64,000 nucleotides of DNA from Desulfonatronum thiodismutans (GCF_000717475.1 NZ_JPIK01000013.1:248001-312000); one strand, 5' to 3'. Shown: positions 48,916 to 57,629, numbered from the stretch's first letter. Notes: generated by a model not told the origin, from the sequence alone. Translations and numbers: made by a program.

Positions 48916-50400
48916 ATGCCGCAATACGACTATGACATCGCCGTGATCGGGGCAGGGGCCGCCGGGTTGACCGTGGCCGCGGGCGCGGCCCAGGCCGGGG
49001 CCAAGACGCTGATTGTGGAAAAGGAACCGGCCATGGGCGGGGACTGCCTGCATTACGGCTGCGTGCCCAGCAAGACGTTGATCAAATCGGCCCACATATA
49101 TCACCAGATGAAGCAGGCGGCCCGTTACGGCTTACCCGAAGTCGCGGTCCCTGCCGTGGATTTTAGCCGGGTCCGGGAGCGCATCCAACGGGTCATCGCC
49201 ACCATCCAGCCGCACGATTCCCCGGAGCGGTTCTGCAAGCTGGGTGCGGAGGTGGCATTCGGTCGGGCCGAATTTCTGGACGAGCACCAGGCCCGAATCA
49301 CGACCAACGCTGGAGAGGTTCGTAAGGTTTCGGCCAAAAGCTGGGTCGTGGCCACGGGCTCCACCTCGGCCGTGCCCAGGCTGGAAGGGCTGGACAGTAC
49401 GCCTTACCTGACGAACCGGGAGATTTTTTCCCTGGACTCCCTGCCGTCCTCCCTGATGATTATCGGCGGCGGCCCCATTGCCGTGGAGATGGCCCAGGCC
49501 TTCGCCCGGCTAGGCTCCCGAGTGCATGTGATCCAGCGCAGCCCGCAAATCCTCTCCCGTGAGGACGCGGACATGGCTGGTTTGGTGCAGAGCGTTCTGG
49601 AGCGCGAAGGGGTGACGTTCCATCTCGGCACGGAACTGCTCCGCGTTAGGGATCTTGGGCAGGAGCGGGAGGTGGACTTCAGGGCCCAGGATGGGATGGA
49701 GACGTCGGTGAGAGGCGCTGCCCTGCTGGTGGCCTTGGGCCGCAGCGCTACGACGCGTGGCCTCGGTTTGAAGAACGCCGGGGTGGAGATCGGTAGCAAG
49801 GGCATCTCGGTGGACGCCCGGTTGCGCACCTCCCAGAAGCACATCTATGCCTGCGGCGACGTGACCGGGGCGTACCAGTTCACCCACGCCGCCGGGTACG
49901 AGGGCGGGGTGGTGGTGACCAATGCCGTGTTTCACCTGCCCCGCAAGGCGGACTATACCTGGATGCCTGCCTGCACCTACACGGACCCGGAGTTTGCCAG
50001 CCTGGGACTGAACGAGAAACAAGCTCAAAAACAGGGGCTGGATTATACGGTCTGGACCGAGGAATTCGTCGAAAACGACCGCAGCCAGGCCGAAGAGGAG
50101 CGAGAAGGGCGGATCAAGCTGCTGTTGGACAAGAAAAGCAAGCCGTTGGGGGTGCAGATCGTCGGGCCGCATGCCGGGGAACTTTTGGCCGAATGGGTGG
50201 CGGTGCTGGGCGGTAAGGTCAAGTTGAGCACCCTGGCCGGATCGGTTCACCCGTATCCGACCCTGGCCGAGATCAACAAAAAGGTGGCCGGAAAGCATCT
50301 GAGCGAGAAGATTTTCTCGGACGGCGTGAAGAAGACCCTGAAGTTTTTCTTCGGGTTCAAGGGCCGGGCTTGCGGCGGCGAGCCTGACGGGTCGCGATGA
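48916..50400 (+). CDS. Pyridine nucleotide-disulfide oxidoreductase (mercuric-reductase/Lpd-like)
   Basis: 494 residues, ATG with AAGGAGACGCC. The FAD motif is IAVIGAGAAGLTVAAGAAQA, the redox-active disulfide GGDCLHYGCVPSKTLI, the NAD(P) domain SLMIIGGGPIAVEMAQ, the FAD-binding IYACGDVTGAYQFTHAA, and the dimer-interface domain SVHPYPTLAEINKK (active-site His with Pro-Tyr instead of His-Pro). It lacks an N-terminal heavy-metal domain and a C-terminal Cys pair, so it is not a true MerA. It is probably the thiol or disulfide partner of the TVP38 or arsenic-related proteins encoded upstream. The substrate is unknown. Confidence 0.88.
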   Translation: MPQYDYDIAVIGAGAAGLTVAAGAAQAGAKTLIVEKEPAMGGDCLHYGCVPSKTLIKSAHIYHQMKQAARYGLPEVAVPAVDFSRVRERIQRVIATIQPHDSPERFCKLGAEVAFGRAEFLDEHQARITTNAGEVRKVSAKSWVVATGSTSAVPRLEGLDSTPYLTNREIFSLDSLPSSLMIIGGGPIAVEMAQAFARLGSRVHVIQRSPQILSREDADMAGLVQSVLEREGVTFHLGTELLRVRDLGQEREVDFRAQDGMETSVRGAALLVALGRSATTRGLGLKNAGVEIGSKGISVDARLRTSQKHIYACGDVTGAYQFTHAAGYEGGVVVTNAVFHLPRKADYTWMPACTYTDPEFASLGLNEKQAQKQGLDYTVWTEEFVENDRSQAEEEREGRIKLLLDKKSKPLGVQIVGPHAGELLAEWVAVLGGKVKLSTLAGSVHPYPTLAEINKKVAGKHLSEKIFSDGVKKTLKFFFGFKGRACGGEPDGSR

Positions 50401-50441
50401 GTGTTGGAAGCAGGCCTGCAAAGGGCATTTTCAGCACATAG

Positions 50442-52313
50442 CTATGCGGATGTCGTGGTGAAGCCATTGCGCATGGTTCCGGCGATGGGCAGGGTGACGA
50501 CGAAGCGGGCGCCGTGGCCTGGCTTGGAAAAGACATGGATGGTGCCGTCGTAGTCCGTGACGATGTCGTAGCAGATGGACAGGCCGAGGCCGGTGCCGCG
50601 GCCGACTTCCTTGGTGGAGAAGAACGGTTCAAATATGCGCCCGATCACGGCCTTGGGGATGCCCGGTCCGGTGTCCACGACCTCGGTCACCACGTGCCGG
50701 GCGTTGGAGCGCGTGCGGAGAGTGATCATCCGGTCGTCCTCCATGCATTCCTTGCCGGAACATTTGTCCTCGATAGCGTCCCGGGCGTTGACCAGCAGGT
50801 TGATGAACACCTGTTCCAGGCGGTTCGGGTCGGCCAGCACTGTCGGCTGGTCCGCGTCCAGCTCCCAGTTGACGGTAATGTCCCGGATTTTGAGCTGCTC
50901 GCTGAAAAAGTCGCAGGCCCGGCGCAGGACGTCGTTGACCTGGACCTCCGTACTTTCCAGGTTGGGTTTGCGTCCGAACTCGCGCATGTGCTCGATGATC
51001 TTGGTGGCCCGGTCCACGTTGTTGACGATCTTGGCGGTCATCTGGCGCAGCTGGTCCTGGTCCGGAGTCAACCCTTTATTCGTCTGACGACTGAAAAAGT
51101 TGGCGACCATCTTTAACACGGCCAGGGGCTGGTTCAACTCGTGGGCTACCCCCGCGGCCATCTCGCCCAGGGTGGCCATCTTGCTGGATTGGATGACCTG
51201 CTGCTCGGCCCGGATGCGGTCCGTGACGTCGAAAACCACGGCCAGCAGAATCTCCTTGCCCTCCAGAGCGGTCCGGGAGGTGTCGATGGAGACGAAAAAT
51301 TCTTGGCCGTCCTTGTCCATGTGCCTGGCCTGCGGGATGTGCCCTGGGCTGCGTAAGGCCGTGAGATGGGCGTCCGTGGAGTTCGGCGCGAAGAGCATGG
51401 AGAAGGATTTGCCGATCACCTCTCCCTTGCAGTAGCCGTAAAGCTGGGACATGCCCCGATTGCAGTTGCGTACATCCAGAGTTTCAGCGTTCAACTCGAA
51501 GACCGCGACGGGAATGTTGTCGAAAATCGTGGAGTATTTCTTCTCCGACTTGCGAAGCTTTTGCTCCAGAAGTTTCCGGTCGGTAATGTCCAGACACATT
51601 TCCATCACCGCGGTGACTCTGCCGTCGACGTCCCGGATGGGAGCCGTGCGGACGATCCAGTGCGCCGGGGTGCCGTCCTTGTAAAAACCCTTTTCCTCCG
51701 TGGTGTGTGACTTGCCGTCGTTGAAGGTCCGCTCAACGGGGCAGTTCTCGCATTGCGTAATCCGGTTTTTATAGACCTTGTAGCAATGCTCCATGGGTTT
51801 GGCGTCGAACAATTCCCAGAACATTCTGTTGTATCGAAGCAGCCGATATTCCCGGTCGTGAACCGTAATCAGACAGGGGACGTTGTGAAACAGACTTTGA
51901 TACATGTTTAACTGCTCGTCCAGATCCAGGCGGCGTTGACGAACTGAGGCGGCGATGCGGTTGACAGTCTCGGTCAGCTCCCGGAAGTCCCCGGCCTTGG
52001 TTTCGTCCAGACCTGCCCAGGCTGTTCCCCGTGACTTGGACGTCAATGCCTCTTGTAATTCATGCAGCGGCCGGGTCAGGCGATGAGCGACCAGGAAGCC
52101 GAAGCCGGTCAGGATCAGCAGGGATATTGGCAGGACCTGGAGCAGTTCCTGGGTGGCGATCGTCCAGCGAACCTTCGGATCGGCCTGAGCGAGCGCCAAA
52201 AGAAAGTAGGCGGCCATGAGCGCCGCCATTCCAAGCGCCATGGCCAAGCAGAGTTTGAACGTCAGGGAGCGAAAAAAAGACGGAAAGGGGCGATCAGGAG
52301 AGGGATGGGGCAT
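50442..52313 (-). CDS. Membrane HAMP-PAS-PAS sensor histidine kinase
   Basis: 623 residues from the ATG at 52313, 20 bases inside the end of the upstream kinase gene; the frame extends further upstream but there it lies in the coding DNA of that gene. Two membrane helices (about 15-42 and 57-80) with a very short periplasmic loop, HAMP, a first PAS with a Cys triad (CYKVYKNRITQCENCP), a second PAS, then the acceptor GEMAAGVAHELNQPLAV and an ATPase domain with NLLVNARDAIED, DTGPGIP and RGTGLGLSI. It is of the NtrB-like HELNQPL type. It is last in a block that starts with SQR. The C-x9-CxxCP motif in the PAS could bind a metal or sense redox. Confidence 0.9.
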   Translation of the reverse strand: MPHPSPDRPFPSFFRSLTFKLCLAMALGMAALMAAYFLLALAQADPKVRWTIATQELLQVLPISLLILTGFGFLVAHRLTRPLHELQEALTSKSRGTAWAGLDETKAGDFRELTETVNRIAASVRQRRLDLDEQLNMYQSLFHNVPCLITVHDREYRLLRYNRMFWELFDAKPMEHCYKVYKNRITQCENCPVERTFNDGKSHTTEEKGFYKDGTPAHWIVRTAPIRDVDGRVTAVMEMCLDITDRKLLEQKLRKSEKKYSTIFDNIPVAVFELNAETLDVRNCNRGMSQLYGYCKGEVIGKSFSMLFAPNSTDAHLTALRSPGHIPQARHMDKDGQEFFVSIDTSRTALEGKEILLAVVFDVTDRIRAEQQVIQSSKMATLGEMAAGVAHELNQPLAVLKMVANFFSRQTNKGLTPDQDQLRQMTAKIVNNVDRATKIIEHMREFGRKPNLESTEVQVNDVLRRACDFFSEQLKIRDITVNWELDADQPTVLADPNRLEQVFINLLVNARDAIEDKCSGKECMEDDRMITLRTRSNARHVVTEVVDTGPGIPKAVIGRIFEPFFSTKEVGRGTGLGLSICYDIVTDYDGTIHVFSKPGHGARFVVTLPIAGTMRNGFTTTSA

Positions 52314-54288
52314 GGTTGCTGGTCGGCTCGTCCCCGGAAACCGAGGGGGCAGCCTGGGGAAGCGTGATCCGGAACGTGGTTCCCTTTCCGGGCGCGGAGT
52401 CCACGGTGATGGTTCCACTATGCCCGGTGATGATCTCATGGGAGACGAACATGCCGATCCCCGTGCCCAGGGCGCCCTTGGAGGAGAAGAACAGGGTGAA
52501 CATGTTGTCCATGGTCTCCCTGTCCATGCCGATGCCGTTGTCCCGGATGGTGAATACGGCGTGTCCGTCGGCTTGGGCGACGTGAAAATCAATTCGATGT
52601 TCCGCGGCGTCGCGGTTGAACAGGCAGGCGTCCACGGCGTTTTCCAGAATATTGGCCATGGCTGAGTAGAAGGCGACGTCATCGATCAGGATTTGTCCGC
52701 CCGCTTGAGAAAAATCTGTTTGAAAGAGGATTCCGGACTTGCTCGCCTTGGCGGAAACGGTTTCAGCCAAATGTTCGGCCACGCCGTGCAGGGAGTGCGG
52801 GACGAGGTTGGGTTCACGGGACTTGGAGTAATACAAAATGTCCATCACGGTCCGGCGCATGTGGTCCAGCCGGTGGCGAACAGTTTTCCAGCCCGCGGCA
52901 ATTCGTTGCACGTCGCCCTTTTCCAGACCCTTGTCCACCCGATAGGCCCCGCCGTCGATGGCCATGAGCAAACCTTTGACGCCGTGGGACATGGAGCCGA
53001 GCATGATGCCCAGGGAAGCGAGGTGGTCCTGTAGTTGGCGAATCTTGGTGATGTCCGTGGACACTTCCAGAACGTGGTTCACCGTGCCGTCGACGTCGGC
53101 CAGAGGCGCGGTCCAGACCAGGATGTTACGCTGCTCGCCGCCGCGGGTGGTGACCACGGTTTCGTACTGGTGCGGAGCGTTGTCGGCGAAACTGGCCAGG
53201 ACCGGGCAGTCGTCGCAGGGAGCATCGCGGTACTTGTACAGTTCGTGGCAGGTCCGGCCTCCAGGGTCGCCGAAGTCCCGGTGAAAGGTGGCGTTGGCCT
53301 CCACGACGCGCAGCTCGCGGTCCTGGACGCTGATGGCGCAGGGCACCATGTTGAAGAAATACTCGAATTTGCGTTGGGTGCGGGACAGTTCGGCCTGGAG
53401 TCGACGCATTTCCGAGACGTCCACGGCGATTTCCAGCAGCAGCTCCAGTTCGCCCGCCGTGCCGATGACCGGTGAGACATGGGCCATCACCGGCACCACG
53501 GTTCCGTCCGAGACGACCATGGTTTCGTGCCGATGGATGCTGGCCCGAGCCTCCGCGGCCTCGCGGACCGGACTTTTCCATCCCGACTCGACGCACCGTT
53601 CGTACACGCCGCAACTGGCCAGTCCGGAGCGGTCGCCGAAGCGCTCGCGATATCCTTGGTTGGTGGTCACGACTTGGCATTTTGCGTCATGGATGGCGAC
53701 ATAAAACGGCAATTCCGGGAAATAATCTCCGGAAGCGGGATCACCTGCCAGGATGGTCAAGGCCCGGCCCATGCCTTCCATGATCTGCGTCGCGGCCAGC
53801 TTTCGCTCCATTTCCACCAGGGCCGCGGATTTTTCGCGGACCAGGGCTTCCAGGTTTTTCGTATGTTCGTGCACCTGGCGCCGCAGGCCAATCCGTTCCG
53901 AAACTTTGCCCAGGGCGATTTCCAGCAGCTCCTCGTCGATGGGCTTGGTGATGAAGTCCGCGGCGTCGTGCTTGAGGCTTTGGATGGCCAAGTGCATGTC
54001 GCCGTGCCCGGAAATCATGATCACCTCGGTTTCCGGGGCTGTGGACTTAATTTCCCTGAGCACGGAGATGCCGTCCTTGCCGGGCATCTTGATGTCCGTG
54101 AGCACGATATCGGGCTGGTGGCGGTTAAACGCTTCCAGGGCCTTGACGCCGTCGGCGGCGAGGTGGGTGGTGAATCCGAGTTCCTGGAGCAGGATCGCCA
54201 GCATTTCGCGGATATCCTGCTCGTCGTCCACGATCAGGACGGACAAGGTCCCGGATGCCGGGGCGGAAGGAAGATGTAATGCACTCAC
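52294..54288 (-). CDS. Hybrid receiver-PAS histidine kinase
   Basis: 664 residues, no membrane helix. The N-terminal receiver (about 15-130) has LIVDDEQD, TDIKMPGKDG and TKPIDEE. A coiled coil (about 135-170) leads to PAS domains, the second of which has the Cys motif CHELYKYRDAPCDDCPV also seen in the neighbouring kinase. The dimerisation helix carries the acceptor candidate in GSMSHGVKGLLMAIDGG, different from the usual H-E-x-x-x, and the ATPase domain has NILENAVDA, DNGIGMD and GTGIGMFVSH. The receiver-first layout is typical of phosphorelay kinases that are themselves controlled by another kinase. Its start lies 68 bases after a single-domain regulator gene. Confidence 0.87.
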   Translation of the reverse strand: MSALHLPSAPASGTLSVLIVDDEQDIREMLAILLQELGFTTHLAADGVKALEAFNRHQPDIVLTDIKMPGKDGISVLREIKSTAPETEVIMISGHGDMHLAIQSLKHDAADFITKPIDEELLEIALGKVSERIGLRRQVHEHTKNLEALVREKSAALVEMERKLAATQIMEGMGRALTILAGDPASGDYFPELPFYVAIHDAKCQVVTTNQGYRERFGDRSGLASCGVYERCVESGWKSPVREAAEARASIHRHETMVVSDGTVVPVMAHVSPVIGTAGELELLLEIAVDVSEMRRLQAELSRTQRKFEYFFNMVPCAISVQDRELRVVEANATFHRDFGDPGGRTCHELYKYRDAPCDDCPVLASFADNAPHQYETVVTTRGGEQRNILVWTAPLADVDGTVNHVLEVSTDITKIRQLQDHLASLGIMLGSMSHGVKGLLMAIDGGAYRVDKGLEKGDVQRIAAGWKTVRHRLDHMRRTVMDILYYSKSREPNLVPHSLHGVAEHLAETVSAKASKSGILFQTDFSQAGGQILIDDVAFYSAMANILENAVDACLFNRDAAEHRIDFHVAQADGHAVFTIRDNGIGMDRETMDNMFTLFFSSKGALGTGIGMFVSHEIITGHSGTITVDSAPGKGTTFRITLPQAAPSVSGDEPTSNHAPSLS

Positions 54289-54308
54289 GGGACTGGGGGG
54301 GCTGAAAG

Positions 54309-54345
54309 GCCGCGCCGATCCACCTCCCGGCGGATCGGTCGCGGC
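54309..54345 (-). other. Strong hairpin between regulator and kinase genes
   Basis: GCCGCG-CCGATCC pairs with GGATCGG-CGCGGC with a one-base bulge and a 10-base loop, 13 bp in total. It is not followed by a T run, so it may be an RNA stabiliser or partial terminator. Confidence 0.6.
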
Positions 54346-54356
54346 GCAAAGCGAGG

Positions 54357-54710
54357 TTATTGAGTCATCTCAGAGACAAGCTGGAGCAGCTTGGCGTTAT
54401 CGATGGGCTTGGAGATGGTCGGGACGTCCTTGGTCAGCACCGGGGGTCGCGGACCCACGCCGCTGACGACGATGACCGGGATATCCCGGATGGCCTGGTC
54501 CTTGCGCAGACCGGCGTAAAAATTGGTTCCGCCCTTTTCGGGCATGTCCATGTCCAGGGTGATCAGGGCCGGCTGCTCGGCACGGACTTTTTCCAGGCCG
54601 TCCAAACCGTTGTGCGCGGTCACGGTCTCGTAACCGTTGTCCTGAAGCAGTTCGCTCAGGTAGTCCAGAATTTCCGGGTCGTCGTCGACAATCAGAATTT
54701 TCTTGGCCAC
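54357..54710 (-). CDS. Single-domain response regulator
   Basis: 117 residues from a GTG at 54710 with GGAGGACCCC directly upstream, a better start than the ATG 12 codons earlier. The receiver motifs are KILIVDDDPEILDYL, ITLDMDMPEKGG, VVSGVGP and the Lys of SKPID. No output domain. Strong hairpins lie on both sides (54309-54345 and 54749-54782), suggesting that its mRNA segment accumulates separately. It is flanked by DUF1641/SQR and two kinases, so it likely relays between them. Confidence 0.88.
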   Translation of the reverse strand: MAKKILIVDDDPEILDYLSELLQDNGYETVTAHNGLDGLEKVRAEQPALITLDMDMPEKGGTNFYAGLRKDQAIRDIPVIVVSGVGPRPPVLTKDVPTISKPIDNAKLLQLVSEMTQ

Positions 54711-54748
54711 GGGGTCCTCCTTTGTGACGGGTGCGTCGTGAAGCAAGA

Positions 54749-54782
54749 GCGGCCACGGACCAGTATCCTGGTCCGTGGCCGC
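54749..54782 (-). other. Perfect 15-bp hairpin between DUF1641 and regulator genes
   Basis: GCGGCCACGGACCAG pairs perfectly with CTGGTCCGTGGCCGC around a TATC loop. On the - strand it is followed by TCTTGCTTC, a poor T run, so it may act as an attenuator or RNA processing/stabilising element rather than a full terminator. Confidence 0.8.
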
Positions 54783-54789
54783 GAAACGT

Positions 54790-55437
54790 CTATTTCAGCT
54801 TGCCGAGGGTCTTGGTCATTTCGACCATCACACCCAGCCCTTGTTTGGCTTCCGGGCTGGACATGGCCTTCATCATGCCGAACATGCCGCACGGTTCGAC
54901 TTCCTTCAGGTCCATGGACGTGAACGCCTCGGAGGCTTTCTCGATCATCTCCCGAACCTTGGGATCCTTGAGCTTGTTGAGCATGCCGATCAGGAACACG
55001 AACGCGTCGCCCATCTGCTCGATTTCCTCCGGACCATACTCCTGGGCCACCTTGGCACGCAGGGCGAGCATGGCCTGGTAGGTGCGGAAAACGCCTTGTT
55101 GTTCCAGGTCGTCGAGATAGGCGATGGCCTTGGGGACCGTGGACTTGAGCAAGGGCTCGGAGGTGTGCCAGAGGTCGATGACGTTTTCCAGTTGTTTGAC
55201 GGTGTAGGTGATGTTCTTGACGTTGCGCATCGTGGTCTTGAGCAGGTCGAACATGTCCTCCAACTGGAATCCGGTCTCCACGTCGCCCAGCTCATGGAGC
55301 ATGAGTTTGAAGGCGTCGTTCATGACCGGCTGGAGTTCCCGTCTGAGGTTCTGGGCGGCCACGGCGCGTTCGTGCACCAACGCGACCTTGGCCTCGATCT
55401 CGTCGAGGCGTTTGAGGATGAGGTCTTCTTTGGACAT
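54790..55437 (-). CDS. DUF1641 family protein
   Basis: About 215 residues; the second ATG (55437) lies nine bases from GGGAGG and is preferred over the one at 55443. It is an alpha-helical soluble protein with the DUF1641 pattern: LHELGDVETGFQLEDMFDLL, QLENVIDLWHTSEPLLKSTV, and a C-terminal half ending PCGMFGMMKAMSSPEAKQG. DUF1641 proteins are repeatedly encoded next to sulfide:quinone reductase-like flavoproteins, as here (13 bases downstream of one). They are presumed partners in sulfur or sulfide electron transfer, with no established activity. The single Cys in EPCGMFG is a conserved-looking residue. Confidence 0.87.
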   Translation of the reverse strand: MSKEDLILKRLDEIEAKVALVHERAVAAQNLRRELQPVMNDAFKLMLHELGDVETGFQLEDMFDLLKTTMRNVKNITYTVKQLENVIDLWHTSEPLLKSTVPKAIAYLDDLEQQGVFRTYQAMLALRAKVAQEYGPEEIEQMGDAFVFLIGMLNKLKDPKVREMIEKASEAFTSMDLKEVEPCGMFGMMKAMSSPEAKQGLGVMVEMTKTLGKLK

Positions 55438-55455
55438 CTGCATGAACCTCCCTGG

Positions 55456-56694
55456 TTAGGCTTTGGCCAAGTGACGCATTTTCCCGGCCATGAACATCTG
55501 CGGTTCCAGAGGCAGTTCGCTGCCTTTGAGCATCATGTCGAAATAGACCCACTTGAACATCATCTTGCCCCAGTAGTTCATATGGGACTCGCCGAGCAGG
55601 GAGAAAGGCCCGATCCCCGGGAAGGGGTACTTGCCCGGAAGCGGCTCGACCTCGTAGTTGAAGTCGATCAGGTAAGCCTGCTCGTACCCGGAGACGATGA
55701 AGCAGGTGGAGTGGCCGTCAAATTCGGGTCGAGGCTCTTCGCCTTCGATTTCCCGGATCAGGTTGTCCACCACGATGTCGGACTCGTAGTGGGCCACGCT
55801 GCCGGCCTTGGAAGTGGGGACGTTGGTGGCGTCGCCGATGACGTACATGTTTTCGTAGTTCTTGGCCTTCAGGGTATGTTTGTCCGTATCCACGTAGCCC
55901 ATGGCGTCGCCCATTCCGGAGTCGATGATCACCTGCTGGCCGAAGTTCGGGGGAATGGACACCAGCAGATCGTAGGGCACTTCCTCGCCCGAGACGGATT
56001 CCAGGGCCTTCTTGCCCACGTTGACGTTGTCGATGACGAAGTTCGGCGTGACCTTGATGTTCTTGTCCTCGCAAACCTTGCCCAGAACCTTGGCGGCCAC
56101 GGGCTTGGTAAAGGCGCCGGTCAGCGGGGTGACCAGTTCAATTTCGATGTTCTGGCGCACGCCGTTGATGGTGAAGAACCAGTCGGCGAGATAGACGAAT
56201 TCCAGCGGGGCCACCGGGCACTTGATGGGCATTTCCGCGATGTGGTGGACGATGCGCCCTTCCTTCATGTTCTTCCACTTCTTGAACAACGCCACGGCAC
56301 CGTTGGGCGTATAGAAGTTGTGAATGTTGCCGCCCCAGTCGTCCATCATGCCTTCCACTTCCTCCGGGCAGATGCGACACCCCGTGCCCACGACCACCCA
56401 GTCATAGGTGTACTTACCGTTCTTGCATGTGACGACTTTTTTCGCCGGGTCGATGGACTCAATGGAGTCCATAACCAGCTTGACGCCTTTGGGAATAAAA
56501 TCGGCCTTGGGCTTGATGCAGTCCTCCAGGGTGTAGACGCCGAAGGGCACGAAGAGCCAGCCGGCCTGGTAGTGGTGTTCCCAGTCGCGGTCGATGACCG
56601 TGATTTCCCACTCCTTTTCCGGAAGCTTTTCGCGCATCTTCGTGGCAACCATGGTTCCACCGGAGCCGGAACCAAGAATGAGCAATTTTTTCAT
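55456..56694 (-). CDS. Sulfide:quinone oxidoreductase-like flavoprotein
   Basis: 412 residues from the ATG at 56694, nine bases after AGGAG. It is an FAD-dependent two-dinucleotide-binding protein: LLILGSGSGGTMVATKM at the N-terminus, VVVGTGCRICPEEVEGM (redox Cys), SIPPNFGQQVI, VIGDATNVPTSKAGSVAHYE and a C-terminal amphipathic part for membrane contact. The Cys content and the ATG-C-R-I-C-P-E-like motif place it in the SQR/flavocytochrome c sulfide dehydrogenase superfamily, although I cannot decide the SQR type. Expected reaction: sulfide or a persulfide oxidised with quinone as acceptor, or the reverse in a sulfur reducer. It heads the block SQR-DUF1641-regulator-kinase-kinase. Confidence 0.86.
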   Translation of the reverse strand: MKKLLILGSGSGGTMVATKMREKLPEKEWEITVIDRDWEHHYQAGWLFVPFGVYTLEDCIKPKADFIPKGVKLVMDSIESIDPAKKVVTCKNGKYTYDWVVVGTGCRICPEEVEGMMDDWGGNIHNFYTPNGAVALFKKWKNMKEGRIVHHIAEMPIKCPVAPLEFVYLADWFFTINGVRQNIEIELVTPLTGAFTKPVAAKVLGKVCEDKNIKVTPNFVIDNVNVGKKALESVSGEEVPYDLLVSIPPNFGQQVIIDSGMGDAMGYVDTDKHTLKAKNYENMYVIGDATNVPTSKAGSVAHYESDIVVDNLIREIEGEEPRPEFDGHSTCFIVSGYEQAYLIDFNYEVEPLPGKYPFPGIGPFSLLGESHMNYWGKMMFKWVYFDMMLKGSELPLEPQMFMAGKMRHLAKA

Positions 56695-56760
56695 GACGAG
56701 CATCTCCTGTTGAAAGGTTTATGATTTTCAATGGTCGTTCAGGGAACGGTCCGTGTTCAA

Positions 56761-56778
56761 AAAGTCGAAAAAACGACT
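56761..56778 (-). terminator. Weak terminator after the first Rrf2 gene
   Basis: AAGTCG and CGACTT form a 6-bp stem around TTTTTT on the - strand, followed by a short T run. It lies between the Rrf2 gene stop and the SQR start. Confidence 0.35.
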
Positions 56779-56827
56779 TGTGAATGCGTTGTCGTCTCGG
56801 TGTGTCGACGGTTGCCTTGGCGGTCGT

Positions 56828-57307
56828 TCAGGCTGCTTGGGCCGTGTCTCGACGGAGTACGTTCGCTTTGGGTTCTCGTCGTGTCGTCGGCGCGGTTTTG
56901 AAAATGGAATCCTGGCGCATCATCCCGCCCAAGGTGATGGAATTCAGTTTGCCTTGAAGCGTGCTGGATAGATCGGCCCAAATGGCCGGGGAGCCGCAAA
57001 AGTCGGACGGCGAGCATGCGTCCGGATCAGTACAAAAAGACAGGTGCGGCCCGCCGTCCAAGGCCTGGACGATTTCACCCAGGGTAATGTCTTCAGGGGA
57101 GCGACCGAGGAAGTAGCCGCCGCCTGGGCCGCGCAGTCCCTTGATCAATCCGGCTTGGCGCAGCGGTTTGATTATTTTTTCCAGATATTTGACGGAGATT
57201 CCGATATTGTTGGACAGGTGGGCCGCCCGGAGAGGGCCTTTTTGGGCAAAGTGGGCCAGATTCATCAGCAGACGTGCGCCATGTCGTGTTCGCGAGGAGA
57301 GTTGCAT
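56828..57307 (-). CDS. Rrf2 family transcriptional regulator with Cys triad
   Basis: 159 residues. The winged-helix domain has SSRTRHGARLLMNLAHF, VKYLEKIIKPLRQAGLIKGL and the wing RGPGGGYFLGRSPEDITLGE. Three cysteines at about 92-104 (C-x5-AC-x5-C: CTDPDACSPSDFC) match the cluster-binding triad of IscR/NsrR-like members. It should bind an [Fe-S] cluster and control redox or sulfur genes. It lies immediately upstream of SQR on the same strand. A perfect palindrome (57365-57378) and a TATATAA box lie 46-71 bases upstream of its start, pointing to autoregulation. Confidence 0.92.
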   Translation of the reverse strand: MQLSSRTRHGARLLMNLAHFAQKGPLRAAHLSNNIGISVKYLEKIIKPLRQAGLIKGLRGPGGGYFLGRSPEDITLGEIVQALDGGPHLSFCTDPDACSPSDFCGSPAIWADLSSTLQGKLNSITLGGMMRQDSIFKTAPTTRREPKANVLRRDTAQAA

Positions 57308-57352
57308 GTTGTGTCTCTTCAGGTTGTCCGGTGGGTGAAAAGGGATACTGTG

Positions 57353-57378
57353 TTTATATAATAATTAATCTAGATTAA
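57353..57378 (-). promoter_or_regulatory. Rrf2 operator 1 with TATA-like -10 on the - strand
   Basis: TTAATCTAGATTAA (57365-57378) is a perfect 14-bp palindrome. On the - strand it is followed by TATATAAA (57360-57353), about 46 bases ahead of the Rrf2 gene at 57307. Confidence 0.72.
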
Positions 57379-57552
57379 ATTTGTAGCATATTGACGTGCA
57401 TCGCCGGGTGAAAACTTGTTCTTCAAGCATCGTACTTAGGGGATATTCTTTAGATTTCCTGGGATTGAGAAGAAAGTCGCCTGCCTGGAGTGATGAAAGA
57501 ATTCCTTCTTCCGCCACTGAAAGTGGAGTTTGGAGGAATAATTGTGACTTAT

Positions 57553-57577
57553 TTAATCTAGACTAATTTTATATAAA
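57553..57577 (+). promoter_or_regulatory. Rrf2 operator 2 with TATA-like -10 on the + strand
   Basis: TTAATCTAGACTAA (57553-57566), one mismatch from operator 1, followed on the + strand by TTATATAAA (57569-57577). The layout matches operator 1 but faces the opposite way. Confidence 0.65.
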
Positions 57578-57629
57578 TTAAAAATGTCGACAAAAGATGA
57601 TGGCTCATAGGCCGAACGTGAAAGCCTGT

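Noticed and set aside
48916-50400. Mercuric reductase MerA
   Set aside because: The redox disulfide is present but the C-terminal vicinal Cys pair and N-terminal metal-binding domain are not, and no mer genes are nearby.
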